Shown here in pieces: positions 22,276 through 33,068 of a DNA stretch of 64,000 nucleotides; the first letter of the stretch is position 1, and every line of letters begins with the position of its first letter. The translations under genes were made by a program, and so were the position numbers. Source of the stretch: Zygnema cylindricum (taxonomy: Eukaryota; Streptophyta; Zygnematophyceae; Zygnematales; Zygnemataceae); the NCBI GenBank assembly GCA_037447655.1, contig JBBHKE010001779.1, positions 212,420-276,419 of the forward strand. Reading direction: 5' to 3'. Below the pieces are notes generated by a model, which searched no databases, was not told the DNA's origin, and was given only the letters and a program-made list of their open reading frames with translations.

Positions 22276-23245
22276 GGAATTGATCATGGCAGTGACTATT
22301 GTGGTTGCGCACAGTCACTTACGTCACTTTGTGAAAGATTTTACGTTTTAAGTACGCATGGGTACAAATTAAGGCACCGTTGAGTTTAAGTTTGACGATC
22401 ATTTAGTTGAACAACTTTGACTTTCCAAACAATGTTACAACCGCTTAAAATTTTGTCGCGCTTGCGAACGTCAACCCTCATAATAAAATCAACATTTCAC
22501 ACGCCCGACGAAGGTTTACGGTAACAAAACTACGACAACCACATGGAAATAAAAGTGTTGCTCACAATCACTTTCTGCCTCTACGTGAGCTCTACAGTGA
22601 GAGCACATGTTCGCTTTTTAACTTAGCCGCAAAATTGAAATTTGATCGCCAAGCGTAAATAGTGTAGCTTGATTTGGTCACGCGTGACGACTCGCAATTT
22701 TTTGGATTAGTTCCAATTGATATTTTTACGCTAATCCATTTTTTATAGTGTACAGATTTTGTTTCATTTTGTGCGATTTAATTTGTCCGTACAAGACTTC
22801 TAATACACTAGTTTTTAGAGGTTTCATTTCGCGTCGTTCTTCAATTTGCGTCTAAGTTCAACGTAACACTTCGCGATTAAATTTCAATTTTGTCGTTAAG
22901 TTAAAAAGTGAACATGTGCTCTCGCTGCTGAGCTCACATAAAGGCATAAATTGAATGTGCGCAACACTTTTATTTACATGTGGTGGCTGCAATTTTGTTA
23001 CCATAAACCTTAGCCTGCCGTGTGAAATGTTGATTTTATTATGACGGTCGACATTCGCAAGCGCGACAAAATTTTAATCGGTTGTAATCATATTTTGAAA
23101 GTCAAAGTTGTTCAACTAATTGACCGTCAAAATCATACTCAGCGGTACATTAATTGTACCGATGTGTACTTAAAACGTACAATCTTTGACAAGGAGACGT
23201 AAAGGATTGTGCGTAACCAAAATAGTCACTGCCATGAGCAATTCC
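22276..23245. repeat. Large fold-back (imperfect palindrome), 970 bp
   Basis: The ends GGAATTGATCATGGCAGTGAC and GTCACTGCCATGAGCAATTCC are inverted repeats. The arms stay complementary for about 380 bp each (22276-22655 and 22870-23245), with shared blocks such as GTTGAACAACTTTGAC and TTTTGTCGCGCTTGCGAA. An AT-rich centre of ~210 bp separates them. It is possibly a fold-back or long-TIR transposon. No ORF. Confidence 0.75.
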
Positions 23246-23714
23246 CAAAAAGAATCGAAACCATGAAGTTTTCACCATGATAGACGGTTTCCCTGTGTTG
23301 CACTTTCCTGCACATAGTGACATGAAGCCGTTGAAGGAAACATGAAGTCGTTGAACGAAATAGTGAAGTAGATGTGATTCTATATGAGCTTGGTGCCGGA
23401 AACCGTAAAAACGTAACTATGTGTATTCCTTCGCCGTTGCGCTTAACATTTCTCGAATCACGTCGTGGGATGTCTACAGTCTGTCACACGACAGAGCTCT
23501 TTTCCCCATGGACGTCTTACACCGGGACGCTCCCTATCGACTTGAAATCTTGGACAAACTTGGAGGCATAAAATAATGCGAGTTCTATGCTTGACGACAA
23601 AAGCTACTGTAACGATGTAGCATAAAATGAGCGTGATTTAACAAAAATACAGAAAAAAGCATATGTGGATACAACGACGCTCTAAAGTTTTTTGATGCAG
23701 CTATCAAAAATTAC

Positions 23715-26050
23715 TAGTGTTGTGTATCGGTAAAAAATTTATCGCGATAACACCGATATCGATAGTTATCAGTTATCGAACTGTCAGAGGTCCCGATATA
23801 TCGATCAGCCCAACAAATCCCATATCAGCGATAACTTTTTAAAAATATAGTATGCATACAATAGTACTATATAACATATTGTATTATATTATTTATTTTA
23901 TATAGCGTGGCAGGCCACGTATAATGAATCTGTTCCGTATCTGTTCCGTATCTGTTTAACTGGAATTTATTACGGACATCGAGTTCTACAACTATAGTAC
24001 CGAAACGAAAAATTTAAATTACATTGTAACTTTTTAAAACAAACTTTTTCGAAAAACAGACGTACAGACGAACAGAGCAGACGAACACATCTGTCACACT
24101 GCCGCCATTTACTAAAACCTATTGCCACCATCTTTTGAAAATTCAGGAGCACTCATTTACATGGAAATCTAAAACATTAACAATGTAGAAATTGGATTTT
24201 GAGAAATTTGACATTGGTGATTTTTGGAGATTAGGATTTCATAAGTTAAGAATTTTACAATTTTCATTTTTTGAATTCGAATTTTAGTGTTGAAATATAG
24301 TGCCGAATTTTTGCGGTAAATTCTAGTGTTGGAATTGAGTGTGCAATAAATTTCCATGATAAGAACTTATGTGCTAGAATCCCTACACTAAAATTCAGTT
24401 TTGAATCTGAGTGGTAAGTGTCGCACTAATTTTCATTGCTAAAATGCACCGCGTTACCAGTGCTACACTAAAATACTGAATTGAATTTTGGTGGAAAAGT
24501 TCAGTGCTGGGTGCTATGATGAATTTCAGTGCTCATACTTAGTGCTTAACTAAAGAAAGTAATTAATAATAAATAAAGTAATTAATATTTATAAAAGTAA
24601 AAAAGTGCTTAAATTTAGTGCTGAACCGTTCAGCACTCAAATTTGAACCTAGAAAACGGTGCGCACTGAATTTTAGAGCTCAAATCAAGTGCTAAGATTC
24701 AGTGTCGAAATTTAGTGTTGTGCTTAAATTCAGTTGTGGAATTCAGTGTTGAATTAGAGAAGTTCAGTGCTAAATCTCATGACAAAACTTCAGTGGTAAA
24801 GTAAAGTGTCGAGTGTTGAAATGAAGTGCTAAAACTCAGTGCTCAAATATAGTGTTGAATTTCAATGCTCACATTTACTGTTGAAACCTTTTTTGTGTTC
24901 AAATTTAGTGTTAAAAAGCTTTGCTGCAATGGATTCCAGTGCTAAAAGCATCTTATAAATTCTGTGCTGGAATCTACTGCTGCATTGAAATTTAAGATTA
25001 AAGATTCTAAAGTTTGGTGTTGGAATTGAGAGTAGAATTACAGGGCTAAATTTTAGTACTAAAATCTAATGTTGCACTGAATTTAAATGTCGATATCCAG
25101 TGCTAAAATGTAGTGCCCAAACTCAGTGGTACACTCAAATACAGTGCTAAATTCCAGAGGGTAAACTTATCGCTGCAATACAGTGTTGCACTAAAATTTA
25201 GTGTTGAGCCGAATTTCAATGCTGAAATTCATTGCTTATATTTACTGTTGCAAAAACGTGTTAACTTTCAATTTTAGTGCGGCAATGAAATCCAGTGTCG
25301 AAATCCATTGTTATGGCACGATCCACTGCTACATTGAAATTCATTGCTTAATTATGGTGATAAAATTTAGTGCTTTGACATATGATATCGAACTAAATAT
25401 AATGCTTTAAATCGTGCTTAAATTCAGTGTTGCACTAAATTTTATTTCTAAGAATTAGTGCTATAATTTAAGCCATATTATAATGTTTAATTTAAGTTCT
25501 CAAATCCAATGCTAAAATTTTGTATTGCATTGAATCTCAGCGCTGAAATCCTGTTTTAATATCAGTCCAAATTCCAGCTTATGTATTTATTTTGCCCGGC
25601 CTATCGTTTATAAAATAGACTGAAAACGCATTAAAAAAAAATCAAATGTAGACAAACAATGGAAGTGATATAAGGGAGTAACTAACCTTGCAAAAAAAAA
25701 TAACAGTCAAAATAACATTCTGGACGGGTATGGGAGGGTGTCAAACCAAGTAAAACCCCTTTAAATTAGAAACAATGAAAGGAATATCGCGATTTTTTAC
25801 TTGTCCGCGGCGCGTCCGGGGAATAACACGTACAGTTGAGTGTACTGGCCGTACATTTATCTGTACGGTCCGTATAGATATCACCGATAGTTATCGATAT
25901 CGGTGTTATCGCCGATAATAACCGATAAATATCGGTTATTTATCGCGGATTACACCGATAACGATATATCGTACCAATATATCGATTATTGGCTACCCAA
26001 AAGAAGGCCCATATCGGTTATCGACAAATCTTTACCGATACACAACACTA
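23715..26050. mobile_element. Family B element (copy B2), 2.3 kb
   Basis: Inverted ends TAGTGTTGTGTATCGGTAAA and complement ACCGATACACAACACTA, each followed by TATCG-rich subterminal DNA. The 8-bp flanks AAAATTAC and GAAACTAA match at 5/8, so the target duplication is decayed or uncertain. No transposase; the interior is a minisatellite. Confidence 0.7.
24240..25560. repeat. Degenerate minisatellite (consensus about AAATTCAGTGCTAAA)
   Basis: Over 1.3 kb made of loosely spaced repeats of TTCAGTGCTAAA, TTTAGTGTTGAA and similar, 12-20 bp apart and mostly in one orientation. It is interior to the family B element. No ORF of note. Confidence 0.8.
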
Positions 26051-26199
26051 GAAACTAAATTTCCTTGACCTTCCGTAGGACGCAGTGGCGATCGATGCTA
26101 GAAGCCTTGAACGCCTAAAAGAATAGCACATTGAAAATCCAATCCGTACGCAAAATTCAAGTCCGTACCTATTGGAAAATGGATCGGACATATATTTGA

Positions 26200-27146
26200 G
26201 AGTACGTCCCCATGTATTAAAGTATATACTTTTCTCTGTATTTTTGCCCTAAAATTCAAGGAACTTTGACAAAAACTTTAGCCGTACGAGAAAATCATTT
26301 TTACCAAAGTAGAGTGAACGTTAATTCATACTTTGGATGTACGGCGTGTTTGTCGTCATGTGAACGCATTTTGGCATTTTCCCCTTTTCGACCCCCGGGC
26401 AAGAGACTCCAGCCCAAAAAAAAACTTCATCCAAAATCACCTCGAGGGGTGATTTTAGTTCAAGTACTGCCCAAACAACGAATGAAAAATGACCCACGCA
26501 CGCGCCACAAAAGTGAAAATTTTATGATAAAGGAGAGTCCTCGCTATTTTTCTCCGTGTCGTCACGCGCATGTACAGAAAAAAAATCTGCAGGGGTCTCG
26601 AACCTCCACTTTCATTTATGGGGTCCTTTGCCAATTTTTGCACCGCCGTCGCCTCTCTAGTCTACCTCTCACAACATCACTTTTATTCTCAAACTTTTTA
26701 GAATGAGAGACGACAATATTGGTATAAAATGAAAGATATTTTGAAAATATTATTTTTGACAATTTTTAGGTTTTTTTCTAATGGCAAGTCGAGCGAGAAA
26801 AGTAGAAAAAACGAAATCGGAAAACCATGGCAGAAAGTTATTGAATAACCGACGTCGACGTTGTCACAAGTGAGCGTGACGTCACAATATCACCAAACCC
26901 TAAACATCTACGATTTCACAAAAATCTTGACGTCTACCACTGTCGGTGTTTTTGTTGGCGTCACCAATCGTCGGAAGTTTCGTAGTCGACTTCAATGGTC
27001 ACAAGTTGTCCCTACGTCTACAACCGTTACATTTCAAAGTTCTAATTTCATTTTCGCACATAGGGACGCTCTTCAAAGTAGTACGGAGAATCTTTACTAC
27101 TGTCCAAAATACTTTATCAAAGTACTAATTACATGGGGACGTACCC
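26200..27146. mobile_element. Family D element (copy D3)
   Basis: 947 bp with ends GAGTACGTCCCCATGTA and TACATGGGGACGTACCC, flanked by TGA on both sides. The interior has an ATCACCTCGAGGGGTGAT near-palindrome and GTGACGTCACAATATC. It is an inverted relative of 27324-28268. Harbinger-like by ends and 3-bp duplication; non-autonomous. Confidence 0.7.
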
Positions 27147-27323
27147 TGAGCCTGTACACGGGTCTCCGTGTTTTATTACTGTAACAGTCATAAAAATTGT
27201 TAGGGAATATGGTATCGACACCTTTCATGCAGACAGAAAGCTTATTGGATCCTGTCAATTTGTCTTTTTGTGTACCATACCGTCAGTTTGGTCACAAATT
27301 TCATTGTTCGGTTTTGAAATTTA

Positions 27324-28268
27324 GGGTACGTCCCCATGTAATCGGTACATCGATAATATTTTGGACTGTAGTAAAGATTCTCTGTATTACTTTGAATAAC
27401 GTCCCTAAGTGCAAAAATGAAATCGGAACTTTGAAATGTGACGGTTGTAGGCGTTGGTACAACTTGTGACGACTAAAGCCGACTACGAAACTTCCGACGA
27501 TTAGTGACGCCAACAAAAACAACGACAGGTGTAGACGTCTAGATTTTTGTGAAATTGTAGATGTTTAGGGTTTGGTGACATTGTGACGTCATGCTCACCC
27601 GTGACAACGTCAACGTCACTTATTCAATAAATTTCCGCCACTGTTTCTCGATTTCGTTTTTCTTACTTTTCTCACTCGACTTGCCATTAAAAAAAAACCT
27701 AAAAAAAATTAAAATACATATTTTTCAAAGATCTTTCATTATATACCAATATTGCGTGTCTCGGTCTAAAGAGTGTGAGATAAAAGCGATAGTGTGAGAG
27801 GGAGAAGGGGTGAGGCGAGGACCGCGAAAAAATTTGCAAAGGACCCATGAATGAAAGTGGAGGTCCGAGATCCCTGCAAATTTTATCCCGTACATGCGCG
27901 TGAGGAACGGAGAAAAATAGCAAGTACTCTCCCTCGTCTTAAAATTTTCCCACTCTTGTGGCGCGTGCGAGGGTCGTTTTCTATTCGCTGTTTGGGCGGT
28001 ACTTTAACTAAACACACCCCCTCGAGGTGATTTTGGATGAATTTTTTTGATGGGTTGGATTCTCTTGCCCAGGGGTGGAAATGAGGAAAACGCCAAAATG
28101 CGTTCACATAATGACAAACATGCAATACATTCAAAGTATAGAATTGAATTTCACTGTACTTTGGTAAACACGATTTTCTTGTACGGCTAAAGTTTTTCTC
28201 AAAGTTCCCTGAATTTTAGGGCCAAAAGAGAGAGAAAAGTAGATGCTTTAAAACATGGGAAAGTACCC
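27324..28268. mobile_element. Family D element (copy D4), inverted relative of D3
   Basis: 945 bp with ends GGGTACGTCCCCATGTAA and ACATGGGAAAGTACCC, flanked by TTA (left) and TGA (right). It aligns with the complement of D3 over most of its length. The two are separated by 177 bp and so form a 2-kb inverted pair. Confidence 0.68.
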
Positions 28269-28811
28269 TGATTCATCTTTGTACATTTTTCGTTCTTGAA
28301 ACACAATAACTTTGTACATTGCGTCTATAGGCCTACAGAGAACCAAGAGGCGAAAATAGCTCTGACCTTTTTTGAAGTATTCGTTCTTGTGTACTTTAAG
28401 CTTGTAGTATAGTACATTTGTCTGTATAATAGGTGTGCACAAAATCGTGGGTTGGAAACAGAAGCACAAGGCTTCGTGTGAATTCGAGAACCGGGTATGA
28501 AAATCGCGAACGTCTGATACGCTTTACGATTGCAACAACTGACATGGTGAGATCATTGTTCGTGCTAACTGGCTAACTCGCTGACAGATTTTTGGCTTCA
28601 ACCGGACGATATTGTATACCGTAGCGTCAGTCGTATCGCCATCATAAAAATTGGCTGACTTTGAGACTTGCAGGAAAAGTGGACTCCGGTGAACGATCTT
28701 GGGACACGCTTTTACATGTTACGCTAAACCCGCACCTTGAGCGTAAGGCTTCGCACAACCCGAACAAGGGACCGGAGATGTATGGGTGCTAGAGGAAGGG
28801 TGGACAGTACT
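28269..28811. other. Intergenic stretch, nothing recognised
   Basis: About 0.5 kb between family D and family C elements without a supported feature. Confidence 0.4.
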
Positions 28812-29275
28812 CAGAGGTCGCAAACGGTCAACCGAAAACGTGACCGACCGTTAACCGACCGCCCGTGTCGGATCCGGAACGGAATGGTTGCCAAAATTGG
28901 GGGGGCAAGCGGATTCGGGCGGTTGATTCGTAGAAAAAGAATAAACATTGGTTACGGTCGAGTAAGCAAAAACGAAAAAAAATGAAAATTCTGTAAAGTC
29001 CATACAATCCAACATTATTTTACTTTGTACTCTTGGTATCGTGGAAGGTATAAGGGAGATGTACCACTAATTTTATACTTACTCAGGTACGGGCGGGTAC
29101 GAGTAGTTGCGAGAAATCGAGTTTCGGTTAACTTTTATATTCGTAAAAGCGTTTCAGTTAACGGTTAACAATTTTGGAGCATGACATAACCCGGTCGGTC
29201 GTCGGGTACTCAGATTTTGAAAACAAAAAAACGGTCGGTTTCAGTTATCTAAAATTCCGACTTTTGCGACCTCTG
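28812..29275. mobile_element. Family C non-autonomous hAT element (copy C2)
   Basis: 464 bp with inverted ends CAGAGGTCGCAAACGG and complement TTGCGACCTCTG. Subterminal ACCGACCGTTAACCGACCG blocks are shared with the 5.4-kb element at 45633-51020, of which it looks like a deletion derivative. The 8-bp flanks do not clearly match. Confidence 0.7.
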
Positions 29276-29283
29276 ACTGACAT

Positions 29284-29634
29284 GTTGGCCTGGTATGTCG
29301 GAAACGGAACCATCGCGATATAAACCGATATATTGCAATGAATTACTGATACATATCGGGCCCGATAATTATCGGCGATAGCTGTACGGTTAACACCGTA
29401 TATTTGTAATTTCTGTACGTGGCATGCTACGCTATATAGTGTATAATAAAAAATAATATAAAATACTATGATATAGTATACAATTTTTTTTACACTCATC
29501 GGCGATAAAAGAATTGTTGATTCCGGAGCGATATACCGGGACCCCCTCACCGTTCAGTAACCGATAGCTATCAGTATCCGATAGCTATCAGTATCGGTCT
29601 TATCGCAATAAGTTTTGACCCGATACACAACAGT
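29284..29634. mobile_element. Family B fragment (B3)
   Basis: TATCG-rich DNA ending in CCCGATACACAACAGTAG, the family B right end. No left end is visible; it abuts the family C copy. Confidence 0.55.
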
Positions 29635-29929
29635 AGAACATTCTTTCTCTGGCACACTATTAGATTGTTATTTTTCCACGGTTGCGATTGAAAGCTAGGT
29701 TTGTCACCCCCACTGTTGGCGGTATCCAATCAAAATCGGACACGTGCGCACGGAGAAAAAAATGTTTTATGTGGCGAAAAGAAAAGTAACCCTAATAGCG
29801 GTACGGAACTTTGAGGCTCTCTGCCGTCTGCTTGTTCTTACGACTGAATTATCTCACGAGTCCCATTGCTTTTGCGACCATCTAAAGAGTCAAAACGTGT
29901 TTAGTTTTTCTTTTTTCCTCCCTATCAAG

Positions 29930-31147
29930 GTGAGAATCATGCTCCTTTATTCCTGCAAGTTGCTTTGTTATTTTGTTTGTTTTTTTTTTTTGTCTGCTTG
30001 TTGTTGTTAAGATATGATAAAACCGGCGGTTATTTTTTTCTAACAAGCATGTTTCACTCTTCCGACTCATCCAGTCCCTTATGTTCCCTGTCTGTTAAGT
30101 CGACGTGGAAGCATTTGTGTCGTCTGCTTATCACATCTTTACTCGCTATTTGCTGTTGTAAACTGCTGAATGTCAAACTGCTTTTCTTCTTTTGTTTCCT
30201 TTTGTCCGTCTGTCGTTTTTTGTCTCAGATCTGTAATGCTGAATCGTTCCTATTGGCAACTCCCTGCCTGCAAACGACTTGAAACCTAATATTCAGAATC
30301 TCCAATAGAATAACGTCACTGTTGCATTTTATTCATGAGAAAGACATGTTTTGTTAGATTACAACTCAGTGTTGGGCTTCCTTAGTGGAGGAAATTATCC
30401 CTCACATTTCTAAGTGAGCTTTGTCAACAGTGGCTCTGTGTTAGAGTTGCTATTTCATGGTTTAGCTATTTTCTAACCCATAATATTGATTTATATTGTA
30501 ACTTCAATTCATTAACTTTATTGGTCAAACTGTATTGGTTTTGATTGGTTGGACTGTACTGATTCTAGGTGACAAATTCTTGTTTGGCTTATGCATATTT
30601 TCACTGCCCATCGTTATCAGAGTTTACAGCCTAATTCGGTCGCAGTTTTTTTGCCAAAAAATTTAACATAGTGTTAACAACATTATTTAAGGGATTGGAC
30701 TACAATCTGCCACGTCTTCTTGCACGAATTAGTATTTTAACTTTTAATTTCGCATGAACACTAATAAATTCTTAACGCTAATAACAATGGGCAGGGTAAT
30801 CTGGGCCTCGGTAACCTGAAAACAAGCATGTCCTAGTTTACCCTAAGTTGTGGATCATCCTACTTTAAGGTAATTACATTGAAATAATTTGCCCTGATGT
30901 TTGGGGTGAATCTTACAGTTTTAGGGTGAGAACCGCATGTTAAATTACTTGTACAACGGTAATTGATTTGCACTCAAAACGAGGGTAAAACTGCGATAGT
31001 GTAAATAAACCTATCAGGTTTTATGTAAGCATCGAAATTTGACAGACCTGACTTGTTCAGGAAATGGACTTCTATCCTGAAAAACATCTGTAAAACAGCT
31101 TAAATAAGTAATAAGTAGTAATAATGTTGCTGGTTTTGTGTTTGCAG
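29930..31147 (+). other. Probable 5'UTR intron of OST4
   Basis: The acceptor TGTGTTTGCAG ends right before the OST4 ATG, and the best upstream donor is CAAG/GTGAGA at 29929/29930. A decayed family A MITE lies inside. The donor choice is inference. Confidence 0.45.
30602..30797. mobile_element. Family A MITE (A4), decayed, in the OST4 leader intron
   Basis: Left end CACTGCCCATCGTTATCAGAG and right end CTAATAACAATGGGCAGGG, with the family block ATCTGCCACGTCTTC inside. The flanking TA has decayed on the left. It is closest to copy A6. Confidence 0.65.
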
Positions 31148-31261
31148 ATGATTGATGACCAAGATCTCGGCTTTTTCGCCAACGTCCTCGGCATTTCTAT
31201 TTTTGTCCTAGTTGTGGCCTACCACTATGTGGTTGCTGACCCTAAATATGAGGGGTCATGA
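31148..31261 (+). CDS. OST4: Oligosaccharyltransferase subunit 4 (OST4)
   Basis: A 37-residue protein, [15 protein letters not shown].. to ..[10 protein letters not shown], close to plant OST4 ([15 protein letters not shown]..MADPKYE). OST4 is a minimal ER membrane protein with one transmembrane helix (about residues 9-30). It holds the catalytic STT3 subunit and the OST3/6 oxidoreductase together in the complex that N-glycosylates nascent proteins. The full coding sequence sits in one exon directly behind a splice acceptor, so the leader is spliced. Length and sequence match the family end to end and nothing is broken. The start is the first ATG after the acceptor. It is too short for most ORF callers and easily missed. 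Confidence 0.93.
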   Translation: MIDDQDLGFFANVLGISIFVLVVAYHYVVADPKYEGS

Positions 31262-31542
31262 GAAGTTCATCTTATATTGCATATATACGGGCAGATGAGC
31301 AGAGATGTTTTACGCCTGATGAATCAGTCTGCTGTGACGATGTCACTTTTGAACTCGGTAAACCACTGAAGGAGATGTTCGATTATAAGGATGCATCTGA
31401 AGGCTGCTCAACTTTTTTGTCACTTTTTCATTAGTGCTCCTAAATGTTAAAGATGAGTTAGAGCTTATGAGTTAACGACATAGGGCATATGAGCTAAACT
31501 TCCTTTTAAGTTGACTTATGGTATTCGGAGACTTTATTTTTT

Positions 31543-31548
31543 AATAAA
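31543..31548 (+). terminator. Candidate poly(A) signal of OST4
   Basis: AATAAA about 280 bp after the OST4 stop, followed by a T-rich tract (31560-31575). Confidence 0.5.
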
Positions 31549-31575
31549 GGTTTGTAATTGATTTTTTTTTTTTTG

Positions 31576-32801
31576 TGATTATTACCTGAAAGAATAACCT
31601 GAAGACAGATCCATGTTGTTTTTGGTTTAGGGTTCTCACATTGTAGATGATGTGAATATTTCCAAACCTGGCCGCCTTTGATGTTTGACCTGTCGTGATT
31701 TTAGTGACTCAGATTGGTTTGAATTTAAAGAGTAGAAGTTTTCTTCTTTGCAGATTTTTCTGAGTGCTGAGAAAAATTCTGAAGGTTGGACAAATCAATT
31801 TTTTTTTTTGGTACTCAAAACTCAAAACCCAAACCCCCAAACACAAACTATCTTCATTGACTCGCAGGATACAACCAGGAACACAAGAAGGCATGAGCTA
31901 TTTAGGTGAAGACAGTTTCAGTCAGGTTGTCATTTAGGCACTGCTTTGTTTCAAGGGAACCTGTTAGTAGAGGTTGCCCGGGAGGGCTCGTAGGTTCTCT
32001 GACTTTTAAAACACCTAGTTCTCTTATTCCTTCTTCCACAAAATTCCAAACCATCAACTTGGAAGGCTCCAAGAGATCGTGGGTTATTTTAGGGTATTTT
32101 TAGGGTTTTTGGCCTGCTTTTGCAAGCTGAAAGTAGACTGCAAATTGTTTAGTGGAGCACTGGGGCAAATGGTTTTGGACAGCAATGATGCAAGCATGCG
32201 TCCATGTGATGTTGAAAATCACATTACTTCTGTTTTCTAATTTATATTTCAGGGCCTCATGTTGCTATGCTTGCTCGTGGAACTAACACCAATATTAGAG
32301 TACCTTCGGAACTTCTCGAAACATAATATTGTGTACTGGGCACTGTTGCTAATTTTTATAGTACATCTTCCAGAACAGGAAAAAAATCTGAATATGGCTT
32401 TACATAGTTTAGAATGAATTGAATGTGTCACAATCTTCCATCTGTCTTGTTCTGCTGATTACAATCATATCACAATCATGAAATTTGAACTGCAAAAGTT
32501 TGTGTCAGATTAACAGCCTTACAGTGGGACAATGGAAGGCAGTATTGCTCATCACCCATCCATGAAATAAGACCTTAAGATGCTTGACAACATTAGCTTA
32601 GTGACAACGAAAACTGTGATGAGTTCACCAGTCTGTACAAGCTCCAAAACCATTGTAGAATCATATTCCATCATCTTCCAGGACTTAACAGAGCGTTGAT
32701 CAAACTAAGTCATAGCTCAACTTGAAGTCATTATCAATTAGACGTACTGTGATAATGAAATTTGTAAAGTGGAGTTTGTCGTACATTGTCAACATTTTTG
32801 C
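31576..32801. other. Intergenic stretch between OST4 and the LMBR1-type gene
   Basis: About 1.2 kb separating the convergent 3' ends of OST4 (plus) and the LMBR1-type gene (minus). No further ORF, RNA or repeat was identified. Confidence 0.5.
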
Positions 32802-32862
32802 TCATAGAAAGCCATCCAGGAGATACGCATATGTACCCATATCTGATTGCTCATTGTAACTA

Positions 32863-33068
32863 GACCTTGAATCGTCATTAGCGCTAAACGACATGCCCGG
32901 GGCCCTTGGACATAAAATAACCTTAATAATACCAATTGTTTCCTTTCTTAACGCTAATTTGGTAAGGGGTCTAGAGTTGTCCACATCACTTAGACATAAG
33001 TTAGAATTAACAACATTAAAATAAACCCCACACTATATATGTAATAATGCTAATAACGATTCACGCTG
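32863..33068. mobile_element. Family A MITE (A5) at the end of the LMBR1-type coding region
   Basis: 206 bp with ends GACCTTGAATCGTCATTAGCG and TAATAACGATTCACGCTG, flanked by TA (32861-32862, 33069-33070). Read from the gene's strand, its terminal CAGCGTGA supplies the last codon and the TGA stop of the upstream gene. Confidence 0.75.
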
